Shown here: positions 52,562 to 61,820 of the stretch, in pieces
How positions within the stretch are numbered: position 1 is the stretch's first letter
Layout of the letters: each line of letters starts with the position of its first letter
DNA from: Epilithonimonas hispanica
GTDB taxonomy: Bacteria; Bacteroidota; Bacteroidia; Flavobacteriales; Weeksellaceae
Direction of reading: 5' to 3'
Assembly (NCBI RefSeq): GCF_003385395.1
Contig: NZ_QNUG01000003.1
Coordinates: forward strand, 1 to 64,000
DNA length: 64,000 bases
The notes under the pieces: generated by a model
What the model was told of the DNA's origin: nothing
Database searches by the model: none
What the model saw: only the letters and a program-made list of their open reading frames with translations
Position numbers and translations under genes: made by a program

Positions 52562-52855
52562 ATGATACCAAAAGACAACACCAGCAAACAAGACAGAAAT
52601 CTAGAAGAACTCGACTATCCAAAATCAGAAGATATCTTTATCAGAGAAAAACACATCCCTTTAGATGGCGACGGAAATCCCATTTTCAATGTTGAAACAG
52701 ATGAAGACAAACTTGATAAAGGTTTAGATATCCCAGGGACTGAAGAAGATGACGAGATGGAAGAAATAGGTTCTGAAGATGAAGAAAACAACTATTGGAG
52801 CACCAGTGATAATGATGATGACCACGAAGAACAAAACGATGATGTTCTTGGATAA
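52562..52855 (+). CDS. Small acidic protein of unknown function
   Basis: A 97-residue, strongly acidic protein. The first half has KSEDIFIREKHIPLDGDGNP; the second half is almost all Asp/Glu (DIPGTEEDDEMEEIGSEDEE, ending DDDHEEQNDDVLG). Probably soluble and disordered. Similar acidic proteins are scattered through flavobacteria without known roles. Followed by a strong terminator. Confidence 0.7.
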   Translation: MIPKDNTSKQDRNLEELDYPKSEDIFIREKHIPLDGDGNPIFNVETDEDKLDKGLDIPGTEEDDEMEEIGSEDEENNYWSTSDNDDDHEEQNDDVLG

Positions 52856-52863
52856 AAAAGAAA

Positions 52864-52898
52864 GAGGCTATCTCAAAAATGAGATAGCCTCAATTTTA
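52864..52898 (+). terminator. Terminator
   Basis: GAGGCTATCTCA / TGAGATAGCCTC, 12-bp perfect stem. Confidence 0.85.
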
Positions 52899-52966
52899 TA
52901 AAATTTCATAAAAATCATTTTTCCAATTTTGAATATCTTTAAAACTTTGAAAATCTAAAACTCTTT

Positions 52967-53404
52967 ATGAAAAAAGTTTTTACTAAATATCTATTTTTTA
53001 TATTCTTTCTGCCGGTTTTAATATTTATGATAGCTTATTTTTTTAGTACAAAAACAGAAGGTGAAGTAAAAACTTGGGGAGTCAATAGAACTATTAATTT
53101 TGGAATAGATATTAATGCAATTTTGAGTAATCCTATTTATACAATATCTAGTTTCTATTTATCTTATGCGATATATCTTGTAGGCTATTCTGTTATTTTT
53201 CTAATGCGAAGATGTACAAATTTCCTTTACTCCGCATTGAACCTCCTTATATTCATTGCAAACTATTTTTTACTTGTTAATGATATGCTAAACAAAATCC
53301 TTATTCCAATAAGTGTAATGGGAATTATAATTTTCATTTTAAATATCTTTAAAACCACAAAAAAACCAACAACAGTCAACAAACAACCATCAACCATACA
53401 ATGA
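52967..53404 (+). CDS. Four-helix membrane protein upstream of hutU
   Basis: A 145-residue integral membrane protein: hydrophobic segments LFFIFFLPVLIFMIAYFF, YTISSFYLSYAIYLVGYSVI, NFLYSALNLLIFIANYFLLV and ILIPISVMGIIIFILNI. No family recognised. Its stop overlaps the hutU start (ATGA), so the two are translationally coupled. Whether it has anything to do with histidine breakdown is unknown. Confidence 0.65.
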   Translation: MKKVFTKYLFFIFFLPVLIFMIAYFFSTKTEGEVKTWGVNRTINFGIDINAILSNPIYTISSFYLSYAIYLVGYSVIFLMRRCTNFLYSALNLLIFIANYFLLVNDMLNKILIPISVMGIIIFILNIFKTTKKPTTVNKQPSTIQ

Positions 53405-55386
53405 CTTTCCAAGAACAAATAAAACAAGGTATTCCATCCGAATTACCTCAACCCAAACCATACGAACAAAACGTCAACCACGCTCCAAAACGTAAAGAAA
53501 TTCTAACAGAAGAAGAAAAAAAACTCGCTCTGAAAAATGCTCTACGTTATTTCGAGCCAAAATTTCACGCAGAATTGTTGCCAGAATTTAAGGAAGAACT
53601 AGAAAAATACGGTAGAATTTATATGTATCGTTTTCGTCCAGATTACGAAATGAAAGCAAGAGACATCGCAGTATATCCTGGAAAATCTGAGCAGGCAAAA
53701 GCTATTATGCTGATGATTCAGAATAATCTGGATTATGCCGTGGCGCAACACCCTCACGAATTGATTACTTATGGTGGAAACGGCGCTGTTTTCAGCAACT
53801 GGGCGCAGTATCTTTTAACGATGAAATATCTGTCTGAAATGACAGATGAACAAACCTTAACGATGTATTCTGGCCATCCGATGGGATTGTTTCCTTCACA
53901 TAAAGATGCGCCAAGAGTGGTGGTGACAAACGGAATGATGATTCCGAATTATTCTAAACCAGATGATTGGGAGAAATTCAATGCGTTGGGCGTTTCGCAA
54001 TATGGACAAATGACAGCAGGAAGTTATATGTACATCGGTCCGCAGGGAATTGTTCACGGAACGACGATTACTGTTTTGAATGCATTTAGAAAAATCAATA
54101 AAGAACCGAAAGGCGGTTTGTTTGTGACTTCCGGTTTGGGTGGAATGTCCGGAGCTCAGCCAAAAGCAGGAAATATTGCTGGTTGCGTAACGGTGATTGC
54201 AGAAGTCAATCCAAAGATTACTAAAATCCGTCACGACCAGAAATGGGTAAACGAAATCCACGAAAATCTGGATGAATTGGTGGCAAGAGTGAGAAAAGCT
54301 CAGGAAAATAAAGAAACGGTTTCTCTGGCTTATTTGGGAAATATCGTAGAAGTTTGGGAGAAATTTGATGAAGAAAATTTAAGAATCGATATTGGTTCAG
54401 ACCAGACTTCGCTTCACAATCCTTGGGCGGGCGGTTATTATCCGGTTGGCCAGACTTTCGAGGAATCAAATACGGTGATGGCAGAAAACCCTGAATTATT
54501 CAAAGAAAAAGTTCAGGAAACCTTGAGAAGACACGCTACAGCCATCAACAAACATACGGCAAAAGGAACCTATTTCTTCGATTACGGAAATGCTTTCTTA
54601 TTGGAAGCTTCCAGAGCCGGAGCTGATGTAATGTCAGAAAATCCTACGTTGGGAAGAGAATTCAGATACCCTTCTTATGTTCAGGATATTATGGGGCCGA
54701 TGTGTTTTGATTATGGTTTCGGGCCGTTCCGTTGGGTTTGTACGAGCGGAAAACCGGAAGATTTACAGAAAACAGACGAAATTGCCTGCCAGATTTTAGA
54801 GGAAATGATTAAAAATTCTCCCGAGGAAATTCAGCGACAGATGAAGGATAATATCCAGTGGATCAAAGGGGCTCAGGAAAATAAACTGGTCGTAGGTTCG
54901 CAGGCGAGAATTTTATACGCCGATGCGGAAGGAAGAATGAAAATCGCAGAAGCTTTCAACAAAGCGATTAAAAACGGAGAAATCGGGGCGGTAGTTTTGG
55001 GTAGGGATCATCACGATGTTTCGGGGACGGATTCGCCGTACAGAGAGACTTCCAATATTTATGACGGCTCGAGATTTACGGCAGATATGGCGATTCACAA
55101 TGTGATTGGCGACAGTTTCCGTGGAGCGACCTGGGTTTCTATTCACAACGGTGGTGGCGTTGGCTGGGGCGAAGTGATCAACGGTGGTTTCGGGATGTTG
55201 CTTGATGGAAGTGATGATGCCGACAGAAGATTAAAATCTATGCTTTTCTGGGACGTGAACAACGGAATCTCCCGACGAAGCTGGGCAAGAAATGAAGGTG
55301 CTGTGTTCGCCATCAAAAGAGCGATGGAAGCTGAACCGAATTTAAAAGTGACATTGCCGAATTTTGTGGATGAGAGTTTGTTTTAA
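53401..55386 (+). CDS. hutU: Urocanate hydratase
   Basis: Second enzyme of histidine degradation, converting urocanate to imidazolonepropionate with NAD+ as electrophile. 661 residues, the longer Bacteroidota form (classical HutU is about 557). Seen: TYGGNGAVFSNWAQYLL near the N-terminus, GLGGMSGAQPKAGNIAG, the active-site Cys block FGPFRWVCTSGKPED, and GGGVGWGEVINGGFGMLLDG. No other hut genes are in the window. The 3' third looks more GC-rich than the rest. Confidence 0.95.
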   Translation: MTFQEQIKQGIPSELPQPKPYEQNVNHAPKRKEILTEEEKKLALKNALRYFEPKFHAELLPEFKEELEKYGRIYMYRFRPDYEMKARDIAVYPGKSEQAKAIMLMIQNNLDYAVAQHPHELITYGGNGAVFSNWAQYLLTMKYLSEMTDEQTLTMYSGHPMGLFPSHKDAPRVVVTNGMMIPNYSKPDDWEKFNALGVSQYGQMTAGSYMYIGPQGIVHGTTITVLNAFRKINKEPKGGLFVTSGLGGMSGAQPKAGNIAGCVTVIAEVNPKITKIRHDQKWVNEIHENLDELVARVRKAQENKETVSLAYLGNIVEVWEKFDEENLRIDIGSDQTSLHNPWAGGYYPVGQTFEESNTVMAENPELFKEKVQETLRRHATAINKHTAKGTYFFDYGNAFLLEASRAGADVMSENPTLGREFRYPSYVQDIMGPMCFDYGFGPFRWVCTSGKPEDLQKTDEIACQILEEMIKNSPEEIQRQMKDNIQWIKGAQENKLVVGSQARILYADAEGRMKIAEAFNKAIKNGEIGAVVLGRDHHDVSGTDSPYRETSNIYDGSRFTADMAIHNVIGDSFRGATWVSIHNGGGVGWGEVINGGFGMLLDGSDDADRRLKSMLFWDVNNGISRRSWARNEGAVFAIKRAMEAEPNLKVTLPNFVDESLF

Positions 55387-55401
55387 TCCTATTAAGCTTT
55401 A

Positions 55402-55578
55402 ATGAAAGAATTCACTGTAATTTATCCTATATTTTCTCCACTTCAATTATTAGATGAGAATGGAAATGTGATAGGAGAAATTCTTTCAAGTATAGTCCCT
55501 TCGCTGGTGCGAGCATCTTGCTCGTTCCCATTATTTATCTTGAGACACGAGCTAGAAGCTCGCGCTAGCGGAGTATGA
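55402..55578 (+). CDS. Short ORF ending inside REP repeats
   Basis: ATG 55402 opens a 58-codon frame, MKEFTVIYPIFSPLQLLDEN then GNVIGEILSSIVP, after which the sequence enters two REP hairpins and the peptide becomes SLVRASCSF...RHELEARASGV. The first ~33 codons look like a real coding start; the remainder is repeat-derived, so this is probably a gene truncated by REP insertion. No family recognised. The rest of the gap to 55808 is AT-rich with a small hairpin (GTAGAACTGCAG...) and no further gene. Confidence 0.35.
   Translation: MKEFTVIYPIFSPLQLLDENGNVIGEILSSIVPSLVRASCSFPLFILRHELEARASGV
55502..55571. repeat. REP pair, 6.5 kb from the RAYT gene
   Basis: CGCTGGTGCGAGCATCTTGC and CACGAGCTAGAAGCTCGCGC, in opposite orientation, match the REP hairpins around the transposase at 62755. 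Confidence 0.8.
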
Positions 55579-55808
55579 TGCAGAAATATTCATTTTCAAA
55601 ATAACCTCGTTTAAAACCTCACGCATCCGCAGAAATTCATAAACAATCTTAAAACAAGCCTCCTGCATTTACATTTTGTTTAAAACAAACTTGTTTGTAA
55701 CTTTTGTAGAACTGCAGAAGTCTCCTACAAGTTGCGGAAAAGCCTTAGAGAACTTTAGTTGTTCAAAACAAGAGGAATTGATACTTTTGAAATTCCAAAA
55801 GATTATAA

Positions 55809-56564
55809 ATGAAAAACCTAGGAATCATCGGCTTCGGCTGGCTCGGCAATCACATCGCAGATAGATTATCCAACCGATATAAAATCTTTGCCACCACTAC
55901 CACACCCACCAAAGCACAAGACCTCAACACCAAAGGCTACCACGCCACTTTGGTTAGTTTTCCGGAAACCATAGATACTAAGATGCAAGCTTGGGAAGCC
56001 GCCAAAGATCTGGATGCCATCATCATCAGCGTGCCGTTTTCCGGAATCCGAGGTGCACAGATTCCGATGAATGACAAACGCCAAAACCTCCTCAATTTCC
56101 TTGGCGATTACAAAGGTCAACTCTTCCTATTGAGCTCAACGGGCGTTTATCCCGAAACCGAACAAGATTTCATAGAAGAAGACAAACCAGCACTGGAAGT
56201 GGAAAGCGAGAATTTCATTTTAGAAAAATTTCCTCAGACTAATATTATGAGATTAGCAGGATTGATGGGTGACAACAGATTACTTAAGAATTACAATATC
56301 TCTAATCTGAATATGCTGGTTAATCATATTCATTACGCCGATATCTGTTCAGTTTTTGAAAAGATGCTGAAAAATAATTCGCAGTCAAAAGTTTATAACA
56401 TAGTTGCGCCAATACATCCTAACAAAGAAGAAGTCATCAATGCACAGAAAGGACTTCCCTACTCCGGCGAACGAACCACAAAAGGCAGAACCATTTCTCC
56501 TGAAAAATTAATTCAAGAATTGGACTTCGAATTTCAATATCCAGATCCGAGGTATTTTCATTAA
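55809..56564 (+). CDS. NAD(P)-binding protein, epimerase-like (YeeZ-type)
   Basis: A 251-residue Rossmann-fold protein starting MKNLGIIGFGWLGNHIADRL with GxGxxG. LFLLSSTGVYPE supplies the SDR-type S/Y region, and IMRLAGLMG plus VNHIHYADI resemble NAD-dependent epimerases. The family's substrate is unknown. The 5' part is noticeably GC-richer than the 3' part. The upstream region has TAACTTTTG, close to a -7 box, but no convincing promoter. Confidence 0.8.
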   Translation: MKNLGIIGFGWLGNHIADRLSNRYKIFATTTTPTKAQDLNTKGYHATLVSFPETIDTKMQAWEAAKDLDAIIISVPFSGIRGAQIPMNDKRQNLLNFLGDYKGQLFLLSSTGVYPETEQDFIEEDKPALEVESENFILEKFPQTNIMRLAGLMGDNRLLKNYNISNLNMLVNHIHYADICSVFEKMLKNNSQSKVYNIVAPIHPNKEEVINAQKGLPYSGERTTKGRTISPEKLIQELDFEFQYPDPRYFH

Positions 56565-56616
56565 TTAAAATCCAATTTGGAATCATTCTTGACTTCATAT
56601 GAGGAAATCCTTTAAT

Positions 56617-57000
56617 ATGAAATCAAACACCATCAAAAAAATCGCAAAATACGGATTGGGCGCCATGCTTATCTCAGCTGGAATAGGACATCTTACTTTC
56701 GCAAGGAAAGAATTTCAGGCTCAAGTTCCGGACTGGGTTCCGTTAGAAAAAGACGATACTGTTGTCTATTCGGGAATTGTAGAAATAGCCGTGGGAACTG
56801 CCATCATCGCCGCACCTAAAAAATATGAACCTATAATTGGAGAAATAGCTGCAGGTTTATTCACAGCCGTTTTCCCCGGAAACATTGCCCAATACAAAAA
56901 CAGACGAGACAGCTTTGGCCTCAATACAGACAATAAAAGATTGGCAAGATTATTTATGCAACCTTTGCTATTATTTTGGGCTATTAAGTCAACAAAATAG
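56617..57000 (+). CDS. DoxX-like membrane protein
   Basis: A 127-residue membrane protein. The start at ATG 56617 follows GAGGAAA at a good distance; an upstream ATG (56599) overlaps that ribosome site. ISAGIGHLTFARKEFQAQVP, followed by DWVPLEKDDTVVYSGIVEIAVG, and later FPGNIAQYKNRRDSFGL are typical of a Bacteroidota DoxX-family branch. Four hydrophobic segments. Role unknown; DoxX relatives are linked to quinone/thiol redox. Confidence 0.75.
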   Translation: MKSNTIKKIAKYGLGAMLISAGIGHLTFARKEFQAQVPDWVPLEKDDTVVYSGIVEIAVGTAIIAAPKKYEPIIGEIAAGLFTAVFPGNIAQYKNRRDSFGLNTDNKRLARLFMQPLLLFWAIKSTK

Positions 57001-57145
57001 GCCAGTTTTTAATTCATTATAAAACTCAACAATGATGTTGATTTTTAATTATTAAGATTTTATAAATCCTATTTATTTAATATTAAAAATCGATTATAAG
57101 TTCTAACTTTATTGTAACTAAAAATGATATTTAAAATAAAAAACT

Positions 57146-58762
57146 ATGAGTTCAGCACAAGCATTTGACAATCTATTCAAAAAAGAAATCCCAGAAGTAT
57201 ACCAAGTTCCAGTAATCCATCAAAGAGAATATCTTCTGAACGGAGAATTGGTACAATGGGACGGCGATGTTACAGAAATATATTCGCCGGTTTGCATCCC
57301 TACAGAAAATGGGTTGGAAAGAAAACTCTTGGGAAGTATTCCTAACATTGGCCCAAAAGAAGCGCTTGACGTTTTGGAAGCCTGCGTAAAAGCGTACGAC
57401 AATGGACTCGGCGAATGGCCAACAATGTCAGTCGAAGGTAGAATCAAATGTATGCAGAAATTTGTTTATCTAATGATCCAGCAGCGAGATTTGGTTATCA
57501 AATTATTGATGTGGGAAATTGGGAAAACCCTACCCGATTCTACCAAAGAATTTGACAGAACCGTAGATTACATCAATCAAACAATTGACGCTCTGAAAGA
57601 CCTAGACAGAGAATCTTCTCGTTTCCAACAAGCCGAAGGAACTATTGCGCAAATCAGAAGAGCTCCGCTTGGCGTTGTTTTAAGTATGGGACCTTTCAAT
57701 TATCCACTGAATGAGATTTTCACCACTTTGATTCCTGCTCTAATCATGGGAAATACAATCTTGTTCAAATTACCAAAACACGGTGTTCTTGCTCATTATC
57801 CTTTACTGAATGCCTTCAAAGAAGCGTTTCCAAAGGGAACTGTAAACACACTTTATGGAAAAGGTTCGGAAATCATCACACCAATTATGGAAAGTGGAAA
57901 AGTGAATGTTCTGGCTTTCATCGGTTCGAGTAAAGTGGCTAATGGTTTGAAAAAACTGCACCCAAAAGTGAACAGATTAAGAGCAATCCTAAGTCTTGAT
58001 GCCAAAAACGCAGCCATTGTCACCAAAAATGCCAATCTGGATATTGCAGTCAGCGAAATTATTTTAGGTTCATTGTCTTTTAACGGACAGCGTTGTACAG
58101 CTCTTAAATTGATTTTCGTTCAGAAAGAAGTTGCGGAAGAATTTACTAAAAAATTGTCTGAAGCTGTTTCTGCTCTGAAGGGCGGATTGCCTTGGGAAAA
58201 AGACGTGAAAATAACGCCTCTTCCAGAAGTTAACAAACCATCATACTTGAAAGAATGTCTTGATGATGCCTTATCAAAAGGTGCTAAAGTTTTGAATGAA
58301 AATGGTGGTTATAACGACGCTTCATTCTTCTTCCCTGCTGTTGTTTATCCCGTAAACAGCGATATGAAATTATACCACGAAGAGCAATTTGGACCAGTCA
58401 TTCCTGTTGTTCCTTTTGAAACGATTGATGAACCAATTGATTATCAAGTCAACGCAGACCATGGGATGCAGGTTAGTATTTTCAGCGAAGATGCAATGGA
58501 GGTTTCAAAATTAATTGATCCATTTGTGAATTTGGTCAGCCGTGTCAACATCAATTGTCAGGCTCAAAGAGGTCCAGACGTTTTCCCTTTCACAGGAAGA
58601 AAAGATAGTGCAGAAGGAACACTTTCTGTTTTCGATGCTTTGAGATCTTTCTCAATTCGTTCTTTGGTCGCAGCAAAAGTGACAGATTCCAACAAAGAAT
58701 TGTTAAACACAATCGTTAGAGACCACGATTCTAATTTCCTGAGTACAGATTATATTTTCTAA
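57146..58762 (+). CDS. NADP-dependent glyceraldehyde-3-phosphate dehydrogenase-like ALDH
   Basis: A 538-residue aldehyde dehydrogenase of the non-phosphorylating GAPDH type, oxidising glyceraldehyde-3-phosphate to 3-phosphoglycerate with NADP+. GPFNYPLNEIFTTLIPALIM and LFKLPKHG form the cofactor site; the nucleophile Cys lies in SLSFNGQRCTALKLIF; HEEQFGPVIPVV is the C-terminal motif. The usual L-E-L-G-G-K reads L-S-L-D-A-K here, so the conserved general-base Glu is replaced by Ser. Length exceeds typical ALDHs (about 480) mainly at both ends. Monocistronic. Confidence 0.87.
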   Translation: MSSAQAFDNLFKKEIPEVYQVPVIHQREYLLNGELVQWDGDVTEIYSPVCIPTENGLERKLLGSIPNIGPKEALDVLEACVKAYDNGLGEWPTMSVEGRIKCMQKFVYLMIQQRDLVIKLLMWEIGKTLPDSTKEFDRTVDYINQTIDALKDLDRESSRFQQAEGTIAQIRRAPLGVVLSMGPFNYPLNEIFTTLIPALIMGNTILFKLPKHGVLAHYPLLNAFKEAFPKGTVNTLYGKGSEIITPIMESGKVNVLAFIGSSKVANGLKKLHPKVNRLRAILSLDAKNAAIVTKNANLDIAVSEIILGSLSFNGQRCTALKLIFVQKEVAEEFTKKLSEAVSALKGGLPWEKDVKITPLPEVNKPSYLKECLDDALSKGAKVLNENGGYNDASFFFPAVVYPVNSDMKLYHEEQFGPVIPVVPFETIDEPIDYQVNADHGMQVSIFSEDAMEVSKLIDPFVNLVSRVNINCQAQRGPDVFPFTGRKDSAEGTLSVFDALRSFSIRSLVAAKVTDSNKELLNTIVRDHDSNFLSTDYIF

Positions 58763-58819
58763 ATCAAACTAAAAGATGATAGATGGATAGATAATAGACT
58801 TTCTATCATTAATAAATTA

Positions 58820-58850
58820 AATCCGTAATCGATATGATTGCGGATTTTTT
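58820..58850 (+). terminator. NADP-GAPDH terminator
   Basis: AATCCGTAATC / GATTGCGGATT stem plus T6. Confidence 0.8.
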
Positions 58851-58925
58851 ATGCTTATTGCATCAACTTAATTCTAAAAATTTCCTAAAATCACACAATC
58901 AATTTCAGTATTGCTTTTTTTACAG

Positions 58926-58933
58926 TATTTTTG
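58926..58933 (+). promoter_or_regulatory. -7 box of the LptF/G gene
   Basis: TATTTTTG, 17 bp before the TTG start; it supports that start. Confidence 0.5.
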
Positions 58934-58950
58934 AAGTCTAAATTTCTGAA

Positions 58951-60405
58951 TTGAAAAAATTAGACAAATATATAATCAAGACTTTTTTCGGCCCATTTCT
59001 ATTTATTTTCAGTGTACTGTTCTTCATTTTCATTGTTAATATTATCTGGACACAGATGTCCCAATTAACGGGAAAAGGATTGACCTACGGAGAAATTACA
59101 AAACTGCTTTTCTATCTTGGGATGAACGTTGTAAGTATGGTTTTACCACTTACAATCCTACTTTCCTCCATCATGACATTTGGAGATTTCGGAGAACGGT
59201 ACGAGCTTGCTGCAATGAAAGCTGCGGGAATTTCTCTGCTTCGGGTAATGATGCCATTATTGATTACGGTTTCTTTTCTTGCGGGAATTTTGTTTTTATT
59301 TTCCAATAACATTATTCCGGATTTTCAAAGAAAAGCCAAGAATATGCTGTTCAATATTGTGTCTTCTAAGCCAGCCATCAATTTTACTCCTGGTGTTTTC
59401 ATAGATCAAATTTCCGGATACTCTGTAAAATTTGATAAAATCTATGGTAAAGAAGGTGAAAAACTAGAAGGTGTTTTCTTACACAAAAATGCAAGCCCAT
59501 ACGACAATCAGCAAACCATTATTGCAAAAAAAGGAAAATTTGCTAATGCAGAAGATAGAAATTATCTGAAACTGATTCTTTATGATGGATACGTTTACGA
59601 AGATAACATCTCCAACAAACCTTACGAAGAAAGAAAAAAACAACCCAATCAATCGGTAAAATATGATAGTTTGGTTTACCACTTCGATATCAGTGAGCTG
59701 ATAAATAATGCCATTGAAAAAGAAAAAATCACAGATGATTATCGTTTCCAGACTTATGGCGAGGTCAACCAAACTCTTATTAAAAACAGAAAAAGCAACA
59801 TTGTCTCGGTAAGTGCGATGGCTTCTCCTGTGATCTCGCAAACCAATAACTTTGTCCAATATATCGACAAAACCAAACCTATGAATAAGGTTATAAAAGA
59901 ACCTTACAAAATCGATACGCTGAAAAAAGATAAAAAACTGGAGGTTCTTTGGGGCGCTTATAACAAAATTGAAGCTTTGAAGTCCAGCATAGAGTCTAAC
60001 CAAAATAGCATCTCAGATATTGTAAAAAATCATAACAAAATCGTGATGTATCAGCAAAGAATAGTATCCTACTCTTTCACTTGTATTATTTTCTTTTTGA
60101 TTGGTGCCAGCCTTGGATCTATCATTAGAAAAGGAGGAATGGGACTTCCCGTGATCATTGCCATTGTAATCTTCATCATTTTTTATGTCCTTAATCTTAC
60201 TGTAGAAAACATCTCTTGGAAAGGCGGTATCAACCCTTATATTGCTGCTTGGATCCCGAACATGGTCTTATTCCCTTTCAGTGTGTGGATTACTTACAAA
60301 GCATTGACAGATTCTCAGTTATTTGATATAGAGAAGTACAAAGCGCTTTTCAAACCAATTATCGAGAAGTTCTCTAAACCAAAAGAACACGAGCGTTATC
60401 AATAA
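58951..60405 (+). CDS. LptF/LptG-family permease
   Basis: Inner-membrane subunit of the lipopolysaccharide exporter. 484 residues from a TTG start (MKKLDKYIIKTFFGPFLFIF). Six hydrophobic segments in the usual 3+3 arrangement with a large periplasmic domain between; the LPLTILLSSIMTFGDFGERYELAAMKAAG block is the hallmark coupling-helix region. C-terminal FFLIGASLGSIIRKGGMGLP and FYVLNL also match. Only one LptF/G gene is present, as is common in Bacteroidota. Confidence 0.93.
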   Translation: MKKLDKYIIKTFFGPFLFIFSVLFFIFIVNIIWTQMSQLTGKGLTYGEITKLLFYLGMNVVSMVLPLTILLSSIMTFGDFGERYELAAMKAAGISLLRVMMPLLITVSFLAGILFLFSNNIIPDFQRKAKNMLFNIVSSKPAINFTPGVFIDQISGYSVKFDKIYGKEGEKLEGVFLHKNASPYDNQQTIIAKKGKFANAEDRNYLKLILYDGYVYEDNISNKPYEERKKQPNQSVKYDSLVYHFDISELINNAIEKEKITDDYRFQTYGEVNQTLIKNRKSNIVSVSAMASPVISQTNNFVQYIDKTKPMNKVIKEPYKIDTLKKDKKLEVLWGAYNKIEALKSSIESNQNSISDIVKNHNKIVMYQQRIVSYSFTCIIFFLIGASLGSIIRKGGMGLPVIIAIVIFIIFYVLNLTVENISWKGGINPYIAAWIPNMVLFPFSVWITYKALTDSQLFDIEKYKALFKPIIEKFSKPKEHERYQ

Positions 60406-60466
60406 ATATTTTTTTTCGGGGAAAACCTAATTAAAACATTATATTCGTATCAGAAAAACGAATGTT

Positions 60467-61012
60467 ATGAAAAAAATAATAGTTTCTATTTGTGTAATAG
60501 GTCTTTTGCAATCTTGCATTGTTTCTACTGCAACCAAGGTCGTAACAGGCGTTGCAAAACTAGGTTACAAAACAGTGAAAGGTACTGTAAAAGGTGTTAG
60601 CTGGGCTGTGAGCAAAGCCAAAGGCAAAATAGATGAAGACCGAATAGACGGTACTTGGAAAATAGTAGGCGTATACAAAGGAGATTTTGAAGCTTTCACC
60701 AATGATCCTAATCCAGAAAGCTCCTTCGAAAGTGAGTGCGTAGAGGGATTTGATCAGATTATTTTCAATTCTAAAAAATCCAAATACAAGCCTGTGCATT
60801 GCAATACGGAAAAGGTGAGCTGGGAAAAGTACGACTTCGAATTCGGAAAAAATCCGCTGACCAAGGAGAAAGAAAACTATCTGAAAATCAACTCCAGCAA
60901 TTACATCTCTATCATCGATATCAATAACAAAACCATGATACTGGAAGGCGCTCTGATTCCGAAGCAAGCTTTCTCAGGTGGTAAACTTTACCTATTGGAA
61001 AAGATTAAATAA
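60467..61012 (+). CDS. Lipoprotein of unknown function
   Basis: A 181-residue protein with lipobox LLQSC (Cys17), a Thr/Val/Lys-rich helix (TKVVTGVAKLGYKTVKGTVK) and then a lipocalin-like beta region (RIDGTWKIVGVYKGDFEAF ... DQIIFNSKKSKYKPV ... YISIIDINNKTMILEGALIP). The DGTWK start of that region is typical of small lipocalin-like domains. No specific function known. Own transcription unit ending at 61017. Confidence 0.7.
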   Translation: MKKIIVSICVIGLLQSCIVSTATKVVTGVAKLGYKTVKGTVKGVSWAVSKAKGKIDEDRIDGTWKIVGVYKGDFEAFTNDPNPESSFESECVEGFDQIIFNSKKSKYKPVHCNTEKVSWEKYDFEFGKNPLTKEKENYLKINSSNYISIIDINNKTMILEGALIPKQAFSGGKLYLLEKIK

Positions 61013-61016
61013 AACA

Positions 61017-61046
61017 AAAGCAACCAAATATAGGTTGCTTTTTTGA
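61017..61046. terminator. Bidirectional terminator
   Basis: AAAGCAACC / GGTTGCTTTTTT stem between convergent genes. Confidence 0.8.
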
Positions 61047-61048
61047 TT

Positions 61049-61756
61049 TTATTGAGGATTACCCTCTCCATTATTATGAGGCAAATTGTTCGAATTTTTT
61101 GCAGCCTTTACCAGCTCATTGACATCGGCATAGAACAATTTCCAATCGGAAACATCTTTCATTGCGGTGATTAGATTGAGGAAAGATTTCAAAGACTTTT
61201 CCAGATCTTTGCGGATTCCCGATGCACTCTTCTGATTCCTAAGGTCGGCATTGGCAGAAGCTTGTTCTGCAAAGAGTGTTTCAAAATCTATCTGCTTGGT
61301 TTTCATATCATCAAAAGCCGCCATTATTTTCAAGTCATTCAGTTTTTGGCTGTTCTCTGGTTTTTCCAACTCCTCGATTAGTTTTTTCATTTGAGCGGTT
61401 TGGGAGGAATAGCTTAACTTATATAGCTCCAGACCAAACAATTTAAAAATCTGATACAGGTCTTCTGCAGATTGTTGATTGGCAACTGACGACAGTTTTC
61501 TGTAACCATTTAAGAATCCTTTCAGGTTAGAAAAAGCATCGTCTCTTTCTTTGTCAGCTTGAGCAACCGAATCTCCTTTCCCACTGTAGATTTGTTTAGC
61601 ATAAACGGCATCATAATCTGCATATTTCAGTTTGAGATCTGCTAATAATGGATGAGCTGTGATGACAGCATAAGTTCCGGATTCTGAAACATTGATGGTT
61701 CTTTGAGCAAGTGTAGCCAAATCTTTGGTGCTCAACTTGGATAATGTAATTTTCAT
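61049..61756 (-). CDS. DUF6261-like helical protein
   Basis: A 235-residue, mostly helical soluble protein without a signal peptide. MKITLSKLSTKDLATLAQRT, then QADKERDDAFSNLKGFLNGY and the FETLFAEQASANADLRNQ region match the DUF6261 family found in several copies per genome in Chryseobacterium relatives. Function unknown. The 5' side carries 42-bp tandem repeats (61821-62026). Confidence 0.72.
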   Translation of the reverse strand: MKITLSKLSTKDLATLAQRTINVSESGTYAVITAHPLLADLKLKYADYDAVYAKQIYSGKGDSVAQADKERDDAFSNLKGFLNGYRKLSSVANQQSAEDLYQIFKLFGLELYKLSYSSQTAQMKKLIEELEKPENSQKLNDLKIMAAFDDMKTKQIDFETLFAEQASANADLRNQKSASGIRKDLEKSLKSFLNLITAMKDVSDWKLFYADVNELVKAAKNSNNLPHNNGEGNPQ

Positions 61757-61820
61757 GTAATGATTAATTTTTTTTGTGAATAATATAGTTTTTAAACGTT
61801 TTAAATGTATAAAAAATATT

